From an uncultured Flavobacteriales bacterium (GTDB lineage Bacteria; Bacteroidota; Bacteroidia; Flavobacteriales_D; Sanyastnellaceae), in contig CALJKR010000004.1 of NCBI GenBank assembly GCA_937974555.1, positions 1 through 37,761 on the forward strand: 37,761 nucleotides of DNA, written 5' to 3'. The position numbers were made by a program, and so were the translations under genes. Within the stretch, counting starts at the first letter, position 1. Every line of letters starts with the position of its first letter. The notes below the pieces were generated by a model. It saw only the letters and a list, made by a program, of their open reading frames with translations. It searched no databases and was not told where the DNA came from. Shown piece after piece: positions 1-7,669 of the stretch.

Positions 1-860
1 GAAGTGGAAATGTGGGCCGAAATCTGATTCCCATTCTTGAAGCAAAAGGACACCGGGTATGGGTACTGACCCGTAATCCGAAAAACGCGAGAGATTTGAT
101 TTGGAATCCTGCACAAAAATTCATTTCTGATTCCCTCCAAACGCCAATTGATGTCATCATCAACCTGAATGGATTCAGCGTATCCAATCGATGGACCGTT
201 GAAAATAAAAAACGCATGTACACCAGTCGTGTGGATGCCAACGATACCCTGTTGGCTTGGGCACAAAAGCAGACACAACCTCCGCACACTTGGATCAATG
301 CAAGCGCCATTGGCATCTATCCTTCACTATCCACTTTACAAGATGAGCAAAGTGGATTCGGTTCCGGATTTTTGGCTGACCTCTGCAAGCAATGGGAAGC
401 CTTTCAGCAGGACCTCGATTCACGCACACGCATGGTCATTCTCCGTATCGGAATCGTACTAGATCGACATTCGGGAGCATTGCCCACCTTGAAGATTCCC
501 ACCGGGTGGGGCGTGGGATCAGCCATTGGGGATGGAGAGCAATACATGAGTTGGATCGACATGGAGGATCTGTGTCGCATGATTGATTTCTCCATTGACC
601 ATCCCATTCAAGGGATTTACAATGCCGTTTCACCGGAACCTGTTTCCAATGCAACATTTTCTAAAACCTTGGCCCAAGTGATGGGTCGTCCTTTTTGGGC
701 GCCCAAAGTTCCCGCCTTTGTGGTCAAAACTTTGATGGGCGAAATGGCCTCTATGGTATTGAACTCACACCGCATCTCTGCACAAAAAATAATGAACGCT
801 GGATTTCAGTTTAATTTCCCAACACTCACCTCCTCATTGAAACACCAACTCAACAAATGA
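1..860 (+). CDS. TIGR01777 family sugar-nucleotide epimerase-like protein (5' end outside window)
   Basis: This is an extended short-chain dehydrogenase-like protein of the TIGR01777/YfcH group, whose substrate is not established. The reading frame is open to base 3 and starts within the Rossmann motif: the codons before the first possible start (GTG at 12) read S-G-N, then V-G-R-N-L, which matches GxxGxxG. The true start therefore lies upstream and the gene is 5'-truncated by the window. The family hallmarks follow: a TRNP stretch after beta-2, D-V-I-I-N-L-N-G in place of the usual NLAG, an N-A-S-A-I-G-I-Y motif around the catalytic region, L-R-I-G-I-V-L-D, and W-I-D-M-E-D-L. The C-terminal part is the DUF1731-like tail. 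Its stop overlaps the photolyase start by ATGA, so the two are co-transcribed. Linkage of this family to photolyase genes is something I recall as common, not something I could check. Confidence 0.88.
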   Translation, partial: SGNVGRNLIPILEAKGHRVWVLTRNPKNARDLIWNPAQKFISDSLQTPIDVIINLNGFSVSNRWTVENKKRMYTSRVDANDTLLAWAQKQTQPPHTWINASAIGIYPSLSTLQDEQSGFGSGFLADLCKQWEAFQQDLDSRTRMVILRIGIVLDRHSGALPTLKIPTGWGVGSAIGDGEQYMSWIDMEDLCRMIDFSIDHPIQGIYNAVSPEPVSNATFSKTLAQVMGRPFWAPKVPAFVVKTLMGEMASMVLNSHRISAQKIMNAGFQFNFPTLTSSLKHQLNK

Positions 861-2155
861 AGCCCAAAATAGTCATCCATTGGTTTAGAAGAGATCTTCG
901 ATTAGAAGACAATACCGCCTTGGCTCAAGCAGCGGAAACTGGACACCCCGTATTGCCGATTTTTATTTTTGATGTCAACATATTAAACCGGTTGGAAGAC
1001 AAAACCGACAAGCGTGTTCAATTTATACATCACGTTCTGCATCAATTGCATCAATCCCTGATTGCAATGGGAAGCGGCATTCGTTTTTTTTACGACTCGC
1101 CTGAAAATGCTTGGCAAAAGTTGATTTCCGAATACGATATTCAGGGGGTCTTTTTTAATCGGGATTATGAGCCTTATGCCCGAGAGCGTGACGCAGCGAT
1201 ATTCCAATTGCTTCAGGACCATAACATCCCATTGCACACCAGCAAGGACCATGTCATTTTTGAGAAAAATGAAGTGATAAAAGATGATGGTAAACCCTAT
1301 ACCGTTTTTACACCCTACAGTAGGAAGTGGAAAATCAAATGGGAACAAAATCCAATTGCCTTGTCCAAAACGCCTGAGAAAAAAGATTGGCTGCAGCACA
1401 CGTTTGTTGAAATGCCCAGTTTGGAAAGCATGGGATTTGTCAAACAAGATTTTCATTTTCCGGCATGCACCATCAACGAAAAAATCATCGCATCCTATCA
1501 CGAAACCCGCGATATACCCAGTATTGAGGGAACGAGTAGAATTAGTTTGCATTTGCGATTTGGAACTCTGAGTATCCGTCATTGCGCGCTCCACGGCGTC
1601 AAGCACAATGAAAAATGGTTGAATGAATTGATATGGCGCGACTTTTATCAGATGATCATCTTTCATTTTCCGCACAGTGCTCAATCGGCATTCAAGCCAC
1701 AATATGATCAAATCGTATGGCGAAACAACGAGGAAGAATTTGATCGTTGGTGCAAAGGACAAACTGGTTACCCCATTGTGGATGCCGGTATGAGAGAGTT
1801 GAACAACACTGGTCACATGCACAACCGGGTGCGCATGATCGTGGCCAGTTTTTTAACCAAACATCTGCTTATAGACTGGCGTTGGGGGGAGCGATATTTT
1901 GCACAGAAGCTATTGGATTTTGAATTAGCCAGTAACGTAGGTGGATGGCAGTGGGCCGCGGGAAGTGGTTGCGACGCCGCTCCCTATTTCAGAATTTTCA
2001 ATCCGTACAATCAAACGGAAAAATTTGACAAAGCGGAACGATACATACAACGTTGGGTACCCGAATATAAATCTTCCAGTTACCCTCAGCCGGTTGTAGA
2101 ACATGCTTTTGCCCGTGACCGTTGCTTGAAAACTTATAAAGCTGCATTGCAATAG
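857..2155 (+). CDS. phrB: Deoxyribodipyrimidine photolyase (cryptochrome/photolyase family, class I type)
   Basis: A light-dependent flavoprotein that splits UV-induced pyrimidine dimers. The 432 residues carry the N-terminal antenna-binding alpha/beta domain (W-F-R-R-D-L-R at 9-15) and the C-terminal FAD domain. The electron-transfer Trp triad of E. coli photolyase is matched by W298 (before GQTGYP), W341 (LLIDWRWGE) and W364 (GGWQWA). The substrate-side Trp of the ELIWRDFY motif is W260. The FAD region G-C-D-A-A-P-Y-F-R-I-F-N-P is intact. In the TG-x-MHNR motif, where E. coli has Trp, this protein has His320. The length is usual (E. coli 472, many Bacteroidota about 430). Translation is coupled to the preceding gene by an ATGA overlap. 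CPD repair is the likely activity; a cryptochrome-like sensory role cannot be excluded from sequence. Confidence 0.94.
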   Translation: MKPKIVIHWFRRDLRLEDNTALAQAAETGHPVLPIFIFDVNILNRLEDKTDKRVQFIHHVLHQLHQSLIAMGSGIRFFYDSPENAWQKLISEYDIQGVFFNRDYEPYARERDAAIFQLLQDHNIPLHTSKDHVIFEKNEVIKDDGKPYTVFTPYSRKWKIKWEQNPIALSKTPEKKDWLQHTFVEMPSLESMGFVKQDFHFPACTINEKIIASYHETRDIPSIEGTSRISLHLRFGTLSIRHCALHGVKHNEKWLNELIWRDFYQMIIFHFPHSAQSAFKPQYDQIVWRNNEEEFDRWCKGQTGYPIVDAGMRELNNTGHMHNRVRMIVASFLTKHLLIDWRWGERYFAQKLLDFELASNVGGWQWAAGSGCDAAPYFRIFNPYNQTEKFDKAERYIQRWVPEYKSSSYPQPVVEHAFARDRCLKTYKAALQ

Positions 2156-2159
2156 AGAT

Positions 2160-2167
2160 TACCTTTG
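2160..2167 (+). promoter_or_regulatory. Bacteroidota -7 box (TACCTTTG) before the CoA-transferase
   Basis: An exact match to TAnnTTTG in the 17-base gap after the photolyase. It ends 5 bases before the ATG at 2173, so a start of transcription about 5-7 bases downstream would fall at the start codon. No TTG lies at the usual 19-21 base spacing upstream. Confidence 0.5.
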
Positions 2168-2172
2168 TGTTC

Positions 2173-3231
2173 ATGAGCACAGCACATTTATTCGAAGGCT
2201 TAAAAGTAATCGATCTATCCACTGTATTGGCGGGACCAAGTGTGGCCAGTTTTTTTGCAGAAATGGGTGCTGAAGTAATCAAGGTGGAGTCACCCGAAGG
2301 AGATGTCACACGCACTTGGTTTGCCAAAGATGAAGACCCCCTTTCGCTCAGTGCCTATTATCAATCGGTCAACCACAACAAAAAAGTAATCACGCTTGAT
2401 TTAAAACAAGGCAATGGTGAACTACTTGCGCTGATTCAAGGATCAGATTTAATCATCTCCAATTTCAAATACGGAGATGCCGAGAAATTTGATATCACCG
2501 ATGAGAAACTCAAGGCAATCAACCCTGGACTCATCATCGCCAAGATCAAAGGATTTGAGCGGGATCATCAACGGGTTGCGTACGATGTTGTATTGCAAGC
2601 AGAGACCGGTTTTATGGCCATCAACGGAGAAAAAAATGCTGCGCCTTTAAAAATGCCGGTTGCCTTAATGGATGTATTGGCGGCACATCAGCTCAAGGAA
2701 GGAATTCTCTGCGCGATGCTTCAAAAAGCAAAAACAGGAAAAGGCTGCACCGTAGTCTGCTCGCTGGAAATGGCGGGCATCGCCTCTCTAATGAATCAAG
2801 CCAGCCTCTTTTTAAAGAATGGCATCATCCCCAAAGCCATGGGCAGTTTGCATCCCAACATCTGTCCCTATGGTGAGATCCTTCACTTCAAAGATGGTGT
2901 TCAAATGGTCCTCGCTGTAGGCAGTCAGCGACAGTTTAAAGATTTGTGTTCGGTTATGGGCATGCAAGAAATAGCCAACCAATCGGACTTCATAGACAAC
3001 GCCTCACGCGTGGTGAATCGGGTTGAATTATTATCATTGCTGCAAAATCAAGCAGCGAAAATGGAAGGGAAAAAAGTTCTGGACTTGTTGCATCAACACC
3101 ACGTCCCTGTGGGTGAAATCAAAAAAATGAATGAAGTCATGGCCAATGCACACCGCATAGGAGGGATCAACATGGACGTACAAACCCAACTGCCCTATGT
3201 AAAGAGCGTAGCCTTTACCATTGAGGATTAG
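2173..3231 (+). CDS. CoA-transferase family III (CaiB/BaiF-like)
   Basis: A formyl-CoA transferase/alpha-methylacyl-CoA racemase family protein, which moves CoA between carboxylic acids or racemises acyl-CoAs; the substrate is not predictable here. The N-terminal signature L-K-V-I-D-L-S-T-V-L-A-G-P is followed by F-F-A-E-M-G-A-E-V-I-K-V-E, the CoA-binding Rossmann part. Asp167 in P-V-A-L-M-D-V-L-A-A fits the catalytic Asp (Asp169 in formyl-CoA transferase). At 352 residues it is somewhat short for the family (about 380-430). I chose ATG 2173 over GTG 2167 because the family signature starts 7 residues later and GTG 2167 overlaps the -7 box. Its stop overlaps the stop of the convergent rfbC by four bases (TTAG). 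Confidence 0.9.
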   Translation: MSTAHLFEGLKVIDLSTVLAGPSVASFFAEMGAEVIKVESPEGDVTRTWFAKDEDPLSLSAYYQSVNHNKKVITLDLKQGNGELLALIQGSDLIISNFKYGDAEKFDITDEKLKAINPGLIIAKIKGFERDHQRVAYDVVLQAETGFMAINGEKNAAPLKMPVALMDVLAAHQLKEGILCAMLQKAKTGKGCTVVCSLEMAGIASLMNQASLFLKNGIIPKAMGSLHPNICPYGEILHFKDGVQMVLAVGSQRQFKDLCSVMGMQEIANQSDFIDNASRVVNRVELLSLLQNQAAKMEGKKVLDLLHQHHVPVGEIKKMNEVMANAHRIGGINMDVQTQLPYVKSVAFTIED

Positions 3232-3782
3232 AAGAAAATATCGGATACATCCGAAAGTCCAAGACCTTGTTGGTCTTTCTCAGAAAGCACCCAGTCTGAT
3301 TGATCAATCGGCCAATCCTTGGGGAGGTTGGAGTCGAAAATAGAAAGACATCGTTCCGCGTCTGGTGAATAGTAATTGTTGCATTTATAATTAACCACCG
3401 TTTGGTTTTCAAGAACCAAAAAACCGTGTGCAAATCCTTCTGGAATAAACAACTGGTGTTGATTTTCTGCGGATAGTTCGACACACAAATGTTGTCCAAA
3501 AGTGTCACTGGATTTTCTAAGATCAACCACAATATCCAATATCCGACCGCTCACCACGCGAATTAATTTGGCCTGCGCCTTGGGTGGAATTTGAAAGTGT
3601 AATCCTCTGAATGTCCCGCGCTGGGACATGGACTCGTTGTCCTGAACAAAGGTGACATTTAATCCAGTGGTTAGGCGAAAGACCGCTTCATTGAAAGACT
3701 CAAAAAAATATCCGCGATCATCTTTGAATACCCGTGGCTCGATTAATACCAAACCCGAAAGAGAGAGAGAACTAATTTTCAT
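3228..3782 (-). CDS. rfbC: dTDP-4-dehydrorhamnose 3,5-epimerase
   Basis: A cupin-fold epimerase that converts dTDP-4-keto-6-deoxyglucose to dTDP-4-keto-L-rhamnose, the third step of dTDP-L-rhamnose synthesis, in the cytoplasm. The 184 residues are the normal length. Visible family motifs are E-P-R-V-F-K-D-D-R-G-Y-F-F-E-S-F (15-30), Q-D-N-E-S-M-S (47-53), R-G-L-H-F-Q with catalytic His62, F-I-P-E-G-F-A-H-G-F, and Y-K-C-N-N-Y-Y-S-P with the usual Tyr. It starts one base inside the stop codon of the upstream export lipoprotein gene, so the two form an operon. The rfbA, rfbB and rfbD partners are not in this window, so the product is presumably used by a polysaccharide locus elsewhere. Confidence 0.96.
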   Translation of the reverse strand: MKISSLSLSGLVLIEPRVFKDDRGYFFESFNEAVFRLTTGLNVTFVQDNESMSQRGTFRGLHFQIPPKAQAKLIRVVSGRILDIVVDLRKSSDTFGQHLCVELSAENQHQLFIPEGFAHGFLVLENQTVVNYKCNNYYSPDAERCLSIFDSNLPKDWPIDQSDWVLSEKDQQGLGLSDVSDIFF

Positions 3783-4579
3783 TACTTGGCAACAACACTG
3801 AGGTACAACAACACGGTAGAAAATAAAGTCAAAACCGGAGTGATCACCGTCAGCAGTTCGGCTGCAAATTGTGGCATCGGTTCGACATAAATCACATCCC
3901 CAGATTCGATATAAAAATCAAAATACCGCATGGCATCAATCTTTGACATATCAAAAAAATACACCTCCTGTTTGCCATTGATATTTCTAATCACTTTGAT
4001 TTTTGAACTATTGGCTCTGCTATGCAATCCGCCTCCCAAAGCGATGGCCTCCATCAAATTAATTTTCTCCGTACTCATTCGTATAACCGCGCCCTGACTT
4101 CCAGAGCCATTGAAGTACATGAAGCGACGATTGGTTACTTGAATGATGCAATATGGCTCAACAAAAAACTCTGCAAACTTTTTCTCCAAAAACTCTTGCG
4201 CCTCAAAGATGGTCATCCCCACCAATCTTTGTGGTCCCACCAAGGGCAAGTGTACCATCCCCTCCGCATCCATCATAAATTCGATAGTGTTGTTATTTCT
4301 AAAAATAAAATTAGATCCACGAGAATTTCCTGAACCACTGCCATTGGTTGCTGCAGAGGTCAATGATTCAAAAATGATATCTCCATTTCTTGTAAATACC
4401 ATCACCGTAACGGAAGAGTTGATTGGAATCTTGTACTCACGGTTTGTGCTATCAATGACCGGCTTATTAAAAGCGAAATCTTCATCCGTTTGAAGAATAA
4501 AATCTCGGTTAATAATACAAGATGAGAGAAGCATCGTCATCAATGACAAGAAGATGATTATTTTTGGGGAGCTCAACAT
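3782..4579 (-). CDS. Polysaccharide export lipoprotein (Wza/BexD-like, Poly_export + SLBB)
   Basis: An outer-membrane polysaccharide export protein of the Wza/BexD type. The 265 residues begin with a lipoprotein signal (hydrophobic stretch, then L-L-S-S-C at about residue 21). A Poly_export domain follows, with the typical M-V-H-L-P-L-V-G and E-A-Q-E-F-L-E-K-K-F-A-E-F-F segments, then an SLBB-type domain (M-E-A-I-A-L-G-G-G-L) ending in G-D-V-I-Y-V-E-P. A hydrophobic helix (about 242-262) closes the protein, as in Bacteroidota homologues. It heads a two-gene operon with rfbC and is divergent from the CoA-binding protein gene. No Wzc kinase, flippase or glycosyltransferase sits next to it, so it looks like a detached piece of a capsule or EPS system. 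Confidence 0.9.
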   Translation of the reverse strand: MLSSPKIIIFLSLMTMLLSSCIINRDFILQTDEDFAFNKPVIDSTNREYKIPINSSVTVMVFTRNGDIIFESLTSAATNGSGSGNSRGSNFIFRNNNTIEFMMDAEGMVHLPLVGPQRLVGMTIFEAQEFLEKKFAEFFVEPYCIIQVTNRRFMYFNGSGSQGAVIRMSTEKINLMEAIALGGGLHSRANSSKIKVIRNINGKQEVYFFDMSKIDAMRYFDFYIESGDVIYVEPMPQFAAELLTVITPVLTLFSTVLLYLSVVAK

Positions 4580-4583
4580 GTTT

Positions 4584-4591
4584 CAAAAGTA
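4584..4591 (-). promoter_or_regulatory. -7 box (TACTTTTG, minus strand) before the export lipoprotein gene
   Basis: An exact TAnnTTTG match read on the minus strand, ending 4 bases before the ATG at 4579. The 27-base divergent gap holds this box and nothing comparable for the plus-strand gene. A leaderless or near-leaderless transcript is implied. Confidence 0.5.
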
Positions 4592-4606
4592 ACCAAAAAA
4601 AACCAA

Positions 4607-4960
4607 GTGAAAGTATTCGTTATCGGCGCATCCAATAATCCAGATCGCTACAGTTATATCGCAGCAAGAATGCTTGTTGATCACGGACATGAAATCGCTT
4701 TACTTGCGCTAAAGGAAGACTTGAGCGGCGAATTTCCCATTTGGAAAAGCACAGACCTACGACCTGACCGTGTGACATTGTACGTAGGGCCTAAAAATCA
4801 AAGCCCCTGGATGGAGACCATCCTACAATGGAAACCCCAAAAAGTCATCTTTAATCCAGGTACTGAAAATGCAGCATTTCAAGAACAACTTTCGCAAGCG
4901 GGAATCGAATGGGAAGAGGCTTGCACCTTGGTTTTATTGCAAACCGGTCAGTGGTTATGA
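4607..4960 (+). CDS. CoA-binding domain protein (CoA_binding_2 / YccU-like)
   Basis: A small Rossmann-fold protein of 117 residues, the usual size of the CoA_binding_2 family. Its biochemical role is unknown; it is thought to bind CoA or a related nucleotide. The start has V-F-V-I-G-A-S-N-N-P-D-R-Y-S, followed by a helix and G-H-E-I, and later I-F-N-P-G-T-E-N, where the family has a conserved Gly/Asn-rich loop, then an A-G-I-E-W-E-E-A-C-T-L-V-L-L ending. The start codon is GTG, because the Rossmann motif begins at residue 3 and no ATG is available. It is the first gene of a four-gene run in which each stop overlaps the next start. Confidence 0.82.
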   Translation: MKVFVIGASNNPDRYSYIAARMLVDHGHEIALLALKEDLSGEFPIWKSTDLRPDRVTLYVGPKNQSPWMETILQWKPQKVIFNPGTENAAFQEQLSQAGIEWEEACTLVLLQTGQWL

Positions 4961-5433
4961 TTCAAATTCGAAAAGCGGAGTTGAGCGATTGGCGATGGAT
5001 TCATCAATGGGAAAATTTTGAATCACTGTGGGAAGTCACTGAACACCCCGGTCCCTTTACCAGCGATGAAATTATTCAGTTTCTTACCCATCAAAACGAT
5101 TTGAAAATTCACAAGCAAGAACGTTGGCTCATACTTCTGTATCAAGAGCCCATTGGCATGATCGACCTCTTTGAATGGAATAAAAAAAAATCGAGCATCG
5201 GCATTGGTATCGCTATTCCAGATGCCCAATACCGCCGAAGGGGCTATGCGCTAGATGCCTTAAAATTAAGTTTGGATGTTCTGCAATCTCAGTGGCAAAT
5301 TAAAAATGTGCATTGCAATATTCAAGACAAGAACAAAGGGTCGCTATCCCTGTTTTCCAAACTGGGTTTTGAAAAAATTCAAAAGAAAAAATGGAATGGT
5401 CATGTCGTTCATGAATTAAGTTTATCATTATGA
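4957..5433 (+). CDS. GNAT family N-acetyltransferase
   Basis: A 158-residue acetyl-CoA-dependent acetyltransferase of the RimJ/SpeG-like GNAT type. I chose ATG 4957 (I-Q-I-R-K-A-E-L-S-D-W) because it overlaps the preceding stop by ATGA and begins exactly with the family's first strand. The earlier in-frame ATG would overlap the CoA-binding gene by 52 bases. Motif A is visible as G-I-G-I-A-I-P-D-A-Q-Y-R-R-R-G-Y-A, where Q/R-xx-G-x-G/A binds the pyrophosphate of acetyl-CoA. It is followed by N-V-H-C-N-I, N-K-G-S-L-S-L-F-S-K-L-G-F and a final strand. The substrate is unknown. Its place between a CoA-binding protein and MltG does not identify it. Confidence 0.85.
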   Translation: MIQIRKAELSDWRWIHQWENFESLWEVTEHPGPFTSDEIIQFLTHQNDLKIHKQERWLILLYQEPIGMIDLFEWNKKKSSIGIGIAIPDAQYRRRGYALDALKLSLDVLQSQWQIKNVHCNIQDKNKGSLSLFSKLGFEKIQKKKWNGHVVHELSLSL

Positions 5434-6434
5434 AAAAGATTTTAATCCCGTTACTACTCGTAGCTATCAGTGTCATAGGTATTGCATCATATGCTTTGTG
5501 GATGGTTGAACTTCCAAACACCATGGTATTTAATTCATCAGGGAAAAGTACCGTCGAAGAAGTAAATGAAATTCTTTCTGCGCCTGATTCTTGGGAGCGT
5601 GGATTATTGTGGTCCAGTAAAATCAGAAGAGTGTCTGAGATTAAACCTGGCCGATACCCATTGGAACAAGGAACAACCCCTTGGGATGCCATTGCGCAAC
5701 TTCGACAAGGAGACAATCATGTATTGCTCATTAGAACAGATGAGACCCGAACATTGCTAGGCTTTACTGAACAACTCAGTACAGAATTGGCATACACTGC
5801 TGAACAATATTTAAAAGCATTTATAGCGCGTGCCAATGGCGATTCTACCATCAATGAAAAAACGATGGCCGTGGCTACAACCTATCTTTTTGCGGACACC
5901 TATGATTTTAGATTCACAGATTCACCACAAGCAATTGCGCAACGATTTTATCTCATCCACCAAGAATTTTGGAATGATGAAAGAAGAAAAAAAGCAGAAA
6001 AAATTGGGTTGACATTAAAAGAAGTGTACATCTTAGCTTCCATGGTTAAGGGAGAAGCCAAGCACTTTGATGAAGCAGCGACCATTGCTGGTTTATACCT
6101 CAATCGTCTGCGCGCCCCTATGAAAATGCAATGCGATGCCACGGTAGCTTTTGCCAACGAGCAAAGTGCAGGAAATAGAGTTTCCAAAGAAGAAGTGAAA
6201 GTGCAATCTCCATACAACACCTATGAAGTGGATGGATTGCCACCTGGACCCATTTTTATCACAGAAAAAAAATACATCGACGCTGTCCTCAACTATAAAG
6301 AACACAAATACATTTACATGTGCGCCAAAGACGATGGAAGTGGCCGTCATTGGTTCACCAATGATAGTCGTGAACATATCAATAATGCCAATCGATACCA
6401 TCGTTATTTGGACAGAATGAATATCAAAGAATGA
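5430..6434 (+). CDS. mltG: Endolytic murein transglycosylase MltG
   Basis: A membrane-anchored lytic transglycosylase of the YceG/MltG family, which cleaves nascent glycan strands and sets their length. One N-terminal membrane helix (about 4-24) anchors a periplasmic domain of 310 residues. A LysM-like part comes first (I-K-P-G-R-Y-P-L at 71-78). The catalytic block L-A-S-M-V-K-G-E-A follows, where Glu209 aligns with E. coli Glu218; the first Glu of the usual E-K-E is Lys here. Further family marks are Y-L-N-R-L, M-K-M-Q-C-D-A-T-V, Y-N-T-Y-x-x-x-G-L-P-P-G-P-I and a C-terminal H-W-F-T-N. The length (334) is normal. It is coupled by ATGA overlaps to both neighbours. Confidence 0.94.
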   Translation: MKKILIPLLLVAISVIGIASYALWMVELPNTMVFNSSGKSTVEEVNEILSAPDSWERGLLWSSKIRRVSEIKPGRYPLEQGTTPWDAIAQLRQGDNHVLLIRTDETRTLLGFTEQLSTELAYTAEQYLKAFIARANGDSTINEKTMAVATTYLFADTYDFRFTDSPQAIAQRFYLIHQEFWNDERRKKAEKIGLTLKEVYILASMVKGEAKHFDEAATIAGLYLNRLRAPMKMQCDATVAFANEQSAGNRVSKEEVKVQSPYNTYEVDGLPPGPIFITEKKYIDAVLNYKEHKYIYMCAKDDGSGRHWFTNDSREHINNANRYHRYLDRMNIKE

Positions 6435-7306
6435 AAAAATTCCTTTCGCTGATTTTGGTTTTTACATTTTCTACTTCCCTTTTTTCACAAGTAGATACAA
6501 CATGTGAATGTCGAACCAAAGTTCCTATGACATCAGCAGCGATAGGTCTGACCAGCTATTATTTTTTAAATCAACTGTGGTATAGCCAGTATCCACAAAG
6601 TGGATTTCACTTTTTTGATGATCATAAAGAATGGCTGCAGATGGACAAAGCAGGACACGCATTCACCACCTACCAAGTAGCCAATCAGTTGTATGATGCC
6701 TATCTAAAAACCGGATACAACCAAAAAGAAAGCGCGCGGAATGCGGCAATCACCGGTTGGAGTTATATGATGGGAATAGAACTACTCGATGGATTTTCTT
6801 CTCAATGGGGATTCTCGTCAACGGATATTTTGGCCAACACAGCCGGTAGTTTTTTGTATTGGATACAACAAGAAAAATGGGGAGAACAAAAAATTAATCT
6901 AAAATTTTCATACTACCCAACTCGGTTTTCTATGTTGAACACTTCACAATTAGGTGAGAATTTTCAACAACGCATTTTAAAAGATTATAACGGACAAACT
7001 TACTGGTTGTCTTTTAACTCAACTCTATTTTTCAGCAAAAACAATACTTTCAGAGATGCTATCAATTTTAACATTGGGTATAGTGGCACTGAAATGATTC
7101 GTGCAAAAACCAACAATAACCTTGTTAATAATTTTCATCCCACTCGTGAATTTCTTTTTTCTTTTGATGCAGATTTGAATCGTGTGAAATGGAAGCGAAA
7201 AGGAATGAAGAAAGTAGCACGAATTTTAAGTGTCATTAAAATACCACTACCGACACTTGAGATACGAGGAGATGGAAAAATTAAATTTCATTCGTTGTAC
7301 TTCTAG
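6431..7306 (+). CDS. DUF2279 family exported protein (YfiM-like)
   Basis: An exported protein of unknown function in the DUF2279 family. Residues 1-19 are a signal peptide (M-K-K-F then a hydrophobic core ending L-F-S-Q). The core has the family's pattern: D-K-A-G-H-A-F around residue 74, then a helix ending E-L-L-D-G-F-S-S-Q-W-G-F-S-S-T-D-I-L-A-N-T-A-G. The charged/polar residues spaced on helices suggest a membrane-associated or enzyme-like core. The C-terminal half (about 150-291) is rich in aromatic beta-strand-like segments and may be an outer-membrane or periplasmic beta structure. It ends the four-gene operon with MltG, so an envelope role is the best guess. Confidence 0.8.
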   Translation: MKKFLSLILVFTFSTSLFSQVDTTCECRTKVPMTSAAIGLTSYYFLNQLWYSQYPQSGFHFFDDHKEWLQMDKAGHAFTTYQVANQLYDAYLKTGYNQKESARNAAITGWSYMMGIELLDGFSSQWGFSSTDILANTAGSFLYWIQQEKWGEQKINLKFSYYPTRFSMLNTSQLGENFQQRILKDYNGQTYWLSFNSTLFFSKNNTFRDAINFNIGYSGTEMIRAKTNNNLVNNFHPTREFLFSFDADLNRVKWKRKGMKKVARILSVIKIPLPTLEIRGDGKIKFHSLYF

Positions 7307-7338
7307 TTTTCAAATGAGAAAATAAATTTCACTTTGAC

Positions 7339-7368
7339 ATGGCAACAATCAACCGTTTAATACTATGA
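7339..7368 (+). other. Possible nine-codon leader ORF coupled to the H1-like gene
   Basis: An ATG at 7339 opens a nine-residue frame (M-A-T-I-N-R-L-I-L) whose TGA overlaps the ATG of the Lys/Ala-rich gene as ATGA. A box resembling the -7 element (TCACTTTG, one mismatch) ends two bases before this ATG, and TAAATTTC lies at 7323-7330. It could be a translated leader, a chance reading frame, or part of the untranslated leader. Confidence 0.2.
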
Positions 7369-7622
7369 GTAAAACAAAAAAGGCTGCAGCACCTAAAAAA
7401 GCTGCAAAGAAAGCAGCTCCTGCTAAGAAGGCTGCTGCTCCAAAGAAAGCTGCTGCTAAGAAAGCTGCTCCAGTGAAAAAAGCTGCTGCTCCTAAGAAAG
7501 CTGCTGCTAAGAAAGCTGCTCCAGCGAAAAAAGCTGCTGCTCCTAAGAAGGCTGCTGCTAAGAAAGCTGCTCCAGCGAAAAAAGTTGCTGCTCCTAAGAA
7601 AGCTGCTGCTAAGAAGAAATAA
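7365..7622 (+). CDS. Lys/Ala/Pro-rich histone H1-like protein
   Basis: An 85-residue, extremely basic, low-complexity protein made of K-K-A-A-A-P and K-K-A-A-A-K-K-A-A-P units, like the tail of eukaryotic histone H1 and bacterial H1-like or AlgP-type proteins. Such tails bind DNA without sequence specificity, so a nucleoid role is likely but inferred. No folded domain is visible. It contains no acidic residues. The 17-residue unit repeats about three and a half times with near-identical DNA, so the length probably varies between strains. It stands alone between the DUF2279 operon and a strong terminator, which fits an abundantly expressed single-gene transcript. Confidence 0.85.
   Translation: MSKTKKAAAPKKAAKKAAPAKKAAAPKKAAAKKAAPVKKAAAPKKAAAKKAAPAKKAAAPKKAAAKKAAPAKKVAAPKKAAAKKK
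7425..7619 (+). repeat. Tandem 51-bp repeat inside the H1-like gene
   Basis: Residues 21-37, 38-54 and 55-71 are three copies of a 17-residue unit, with a partial fourth copy to residue 85. The DNA differs between copies by only a few third-position or V/A changes. This is a typical substrate for slipped-strand length change that keeps the frame. Confidence 0.8.
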
Positions 7623-7641
7623 TTTTTCTGAGCAAAAAAAT

Positions 7642-7669
7642 AAAGCCCCGATTATTCGGGGCTTTTTTT
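7642..7669. terminator. Bidirectional intrinsic terminator
   Basis: A perfect 9-bp stem, AAAGCCCCG (7642-7650) with CGGGGCTTT (7657-7665) and a 6-base loop, has a T-run on the plus strand and an A-run upstream, which gives a T-run on the minus strand. It ends the H1-like gene and also serves the convergent endonuclease gene, whose stop codon (7668-7670) lies at the edge of the T-run. Confidence 0.93.

Noticed and set aside
983..1822. 279-residue minus-strand frame inside the photolyase gene
   Set aside because: It lies antisense to a fully motif-supported gene and shows no recognisable domain; long shadow frames are expected here.
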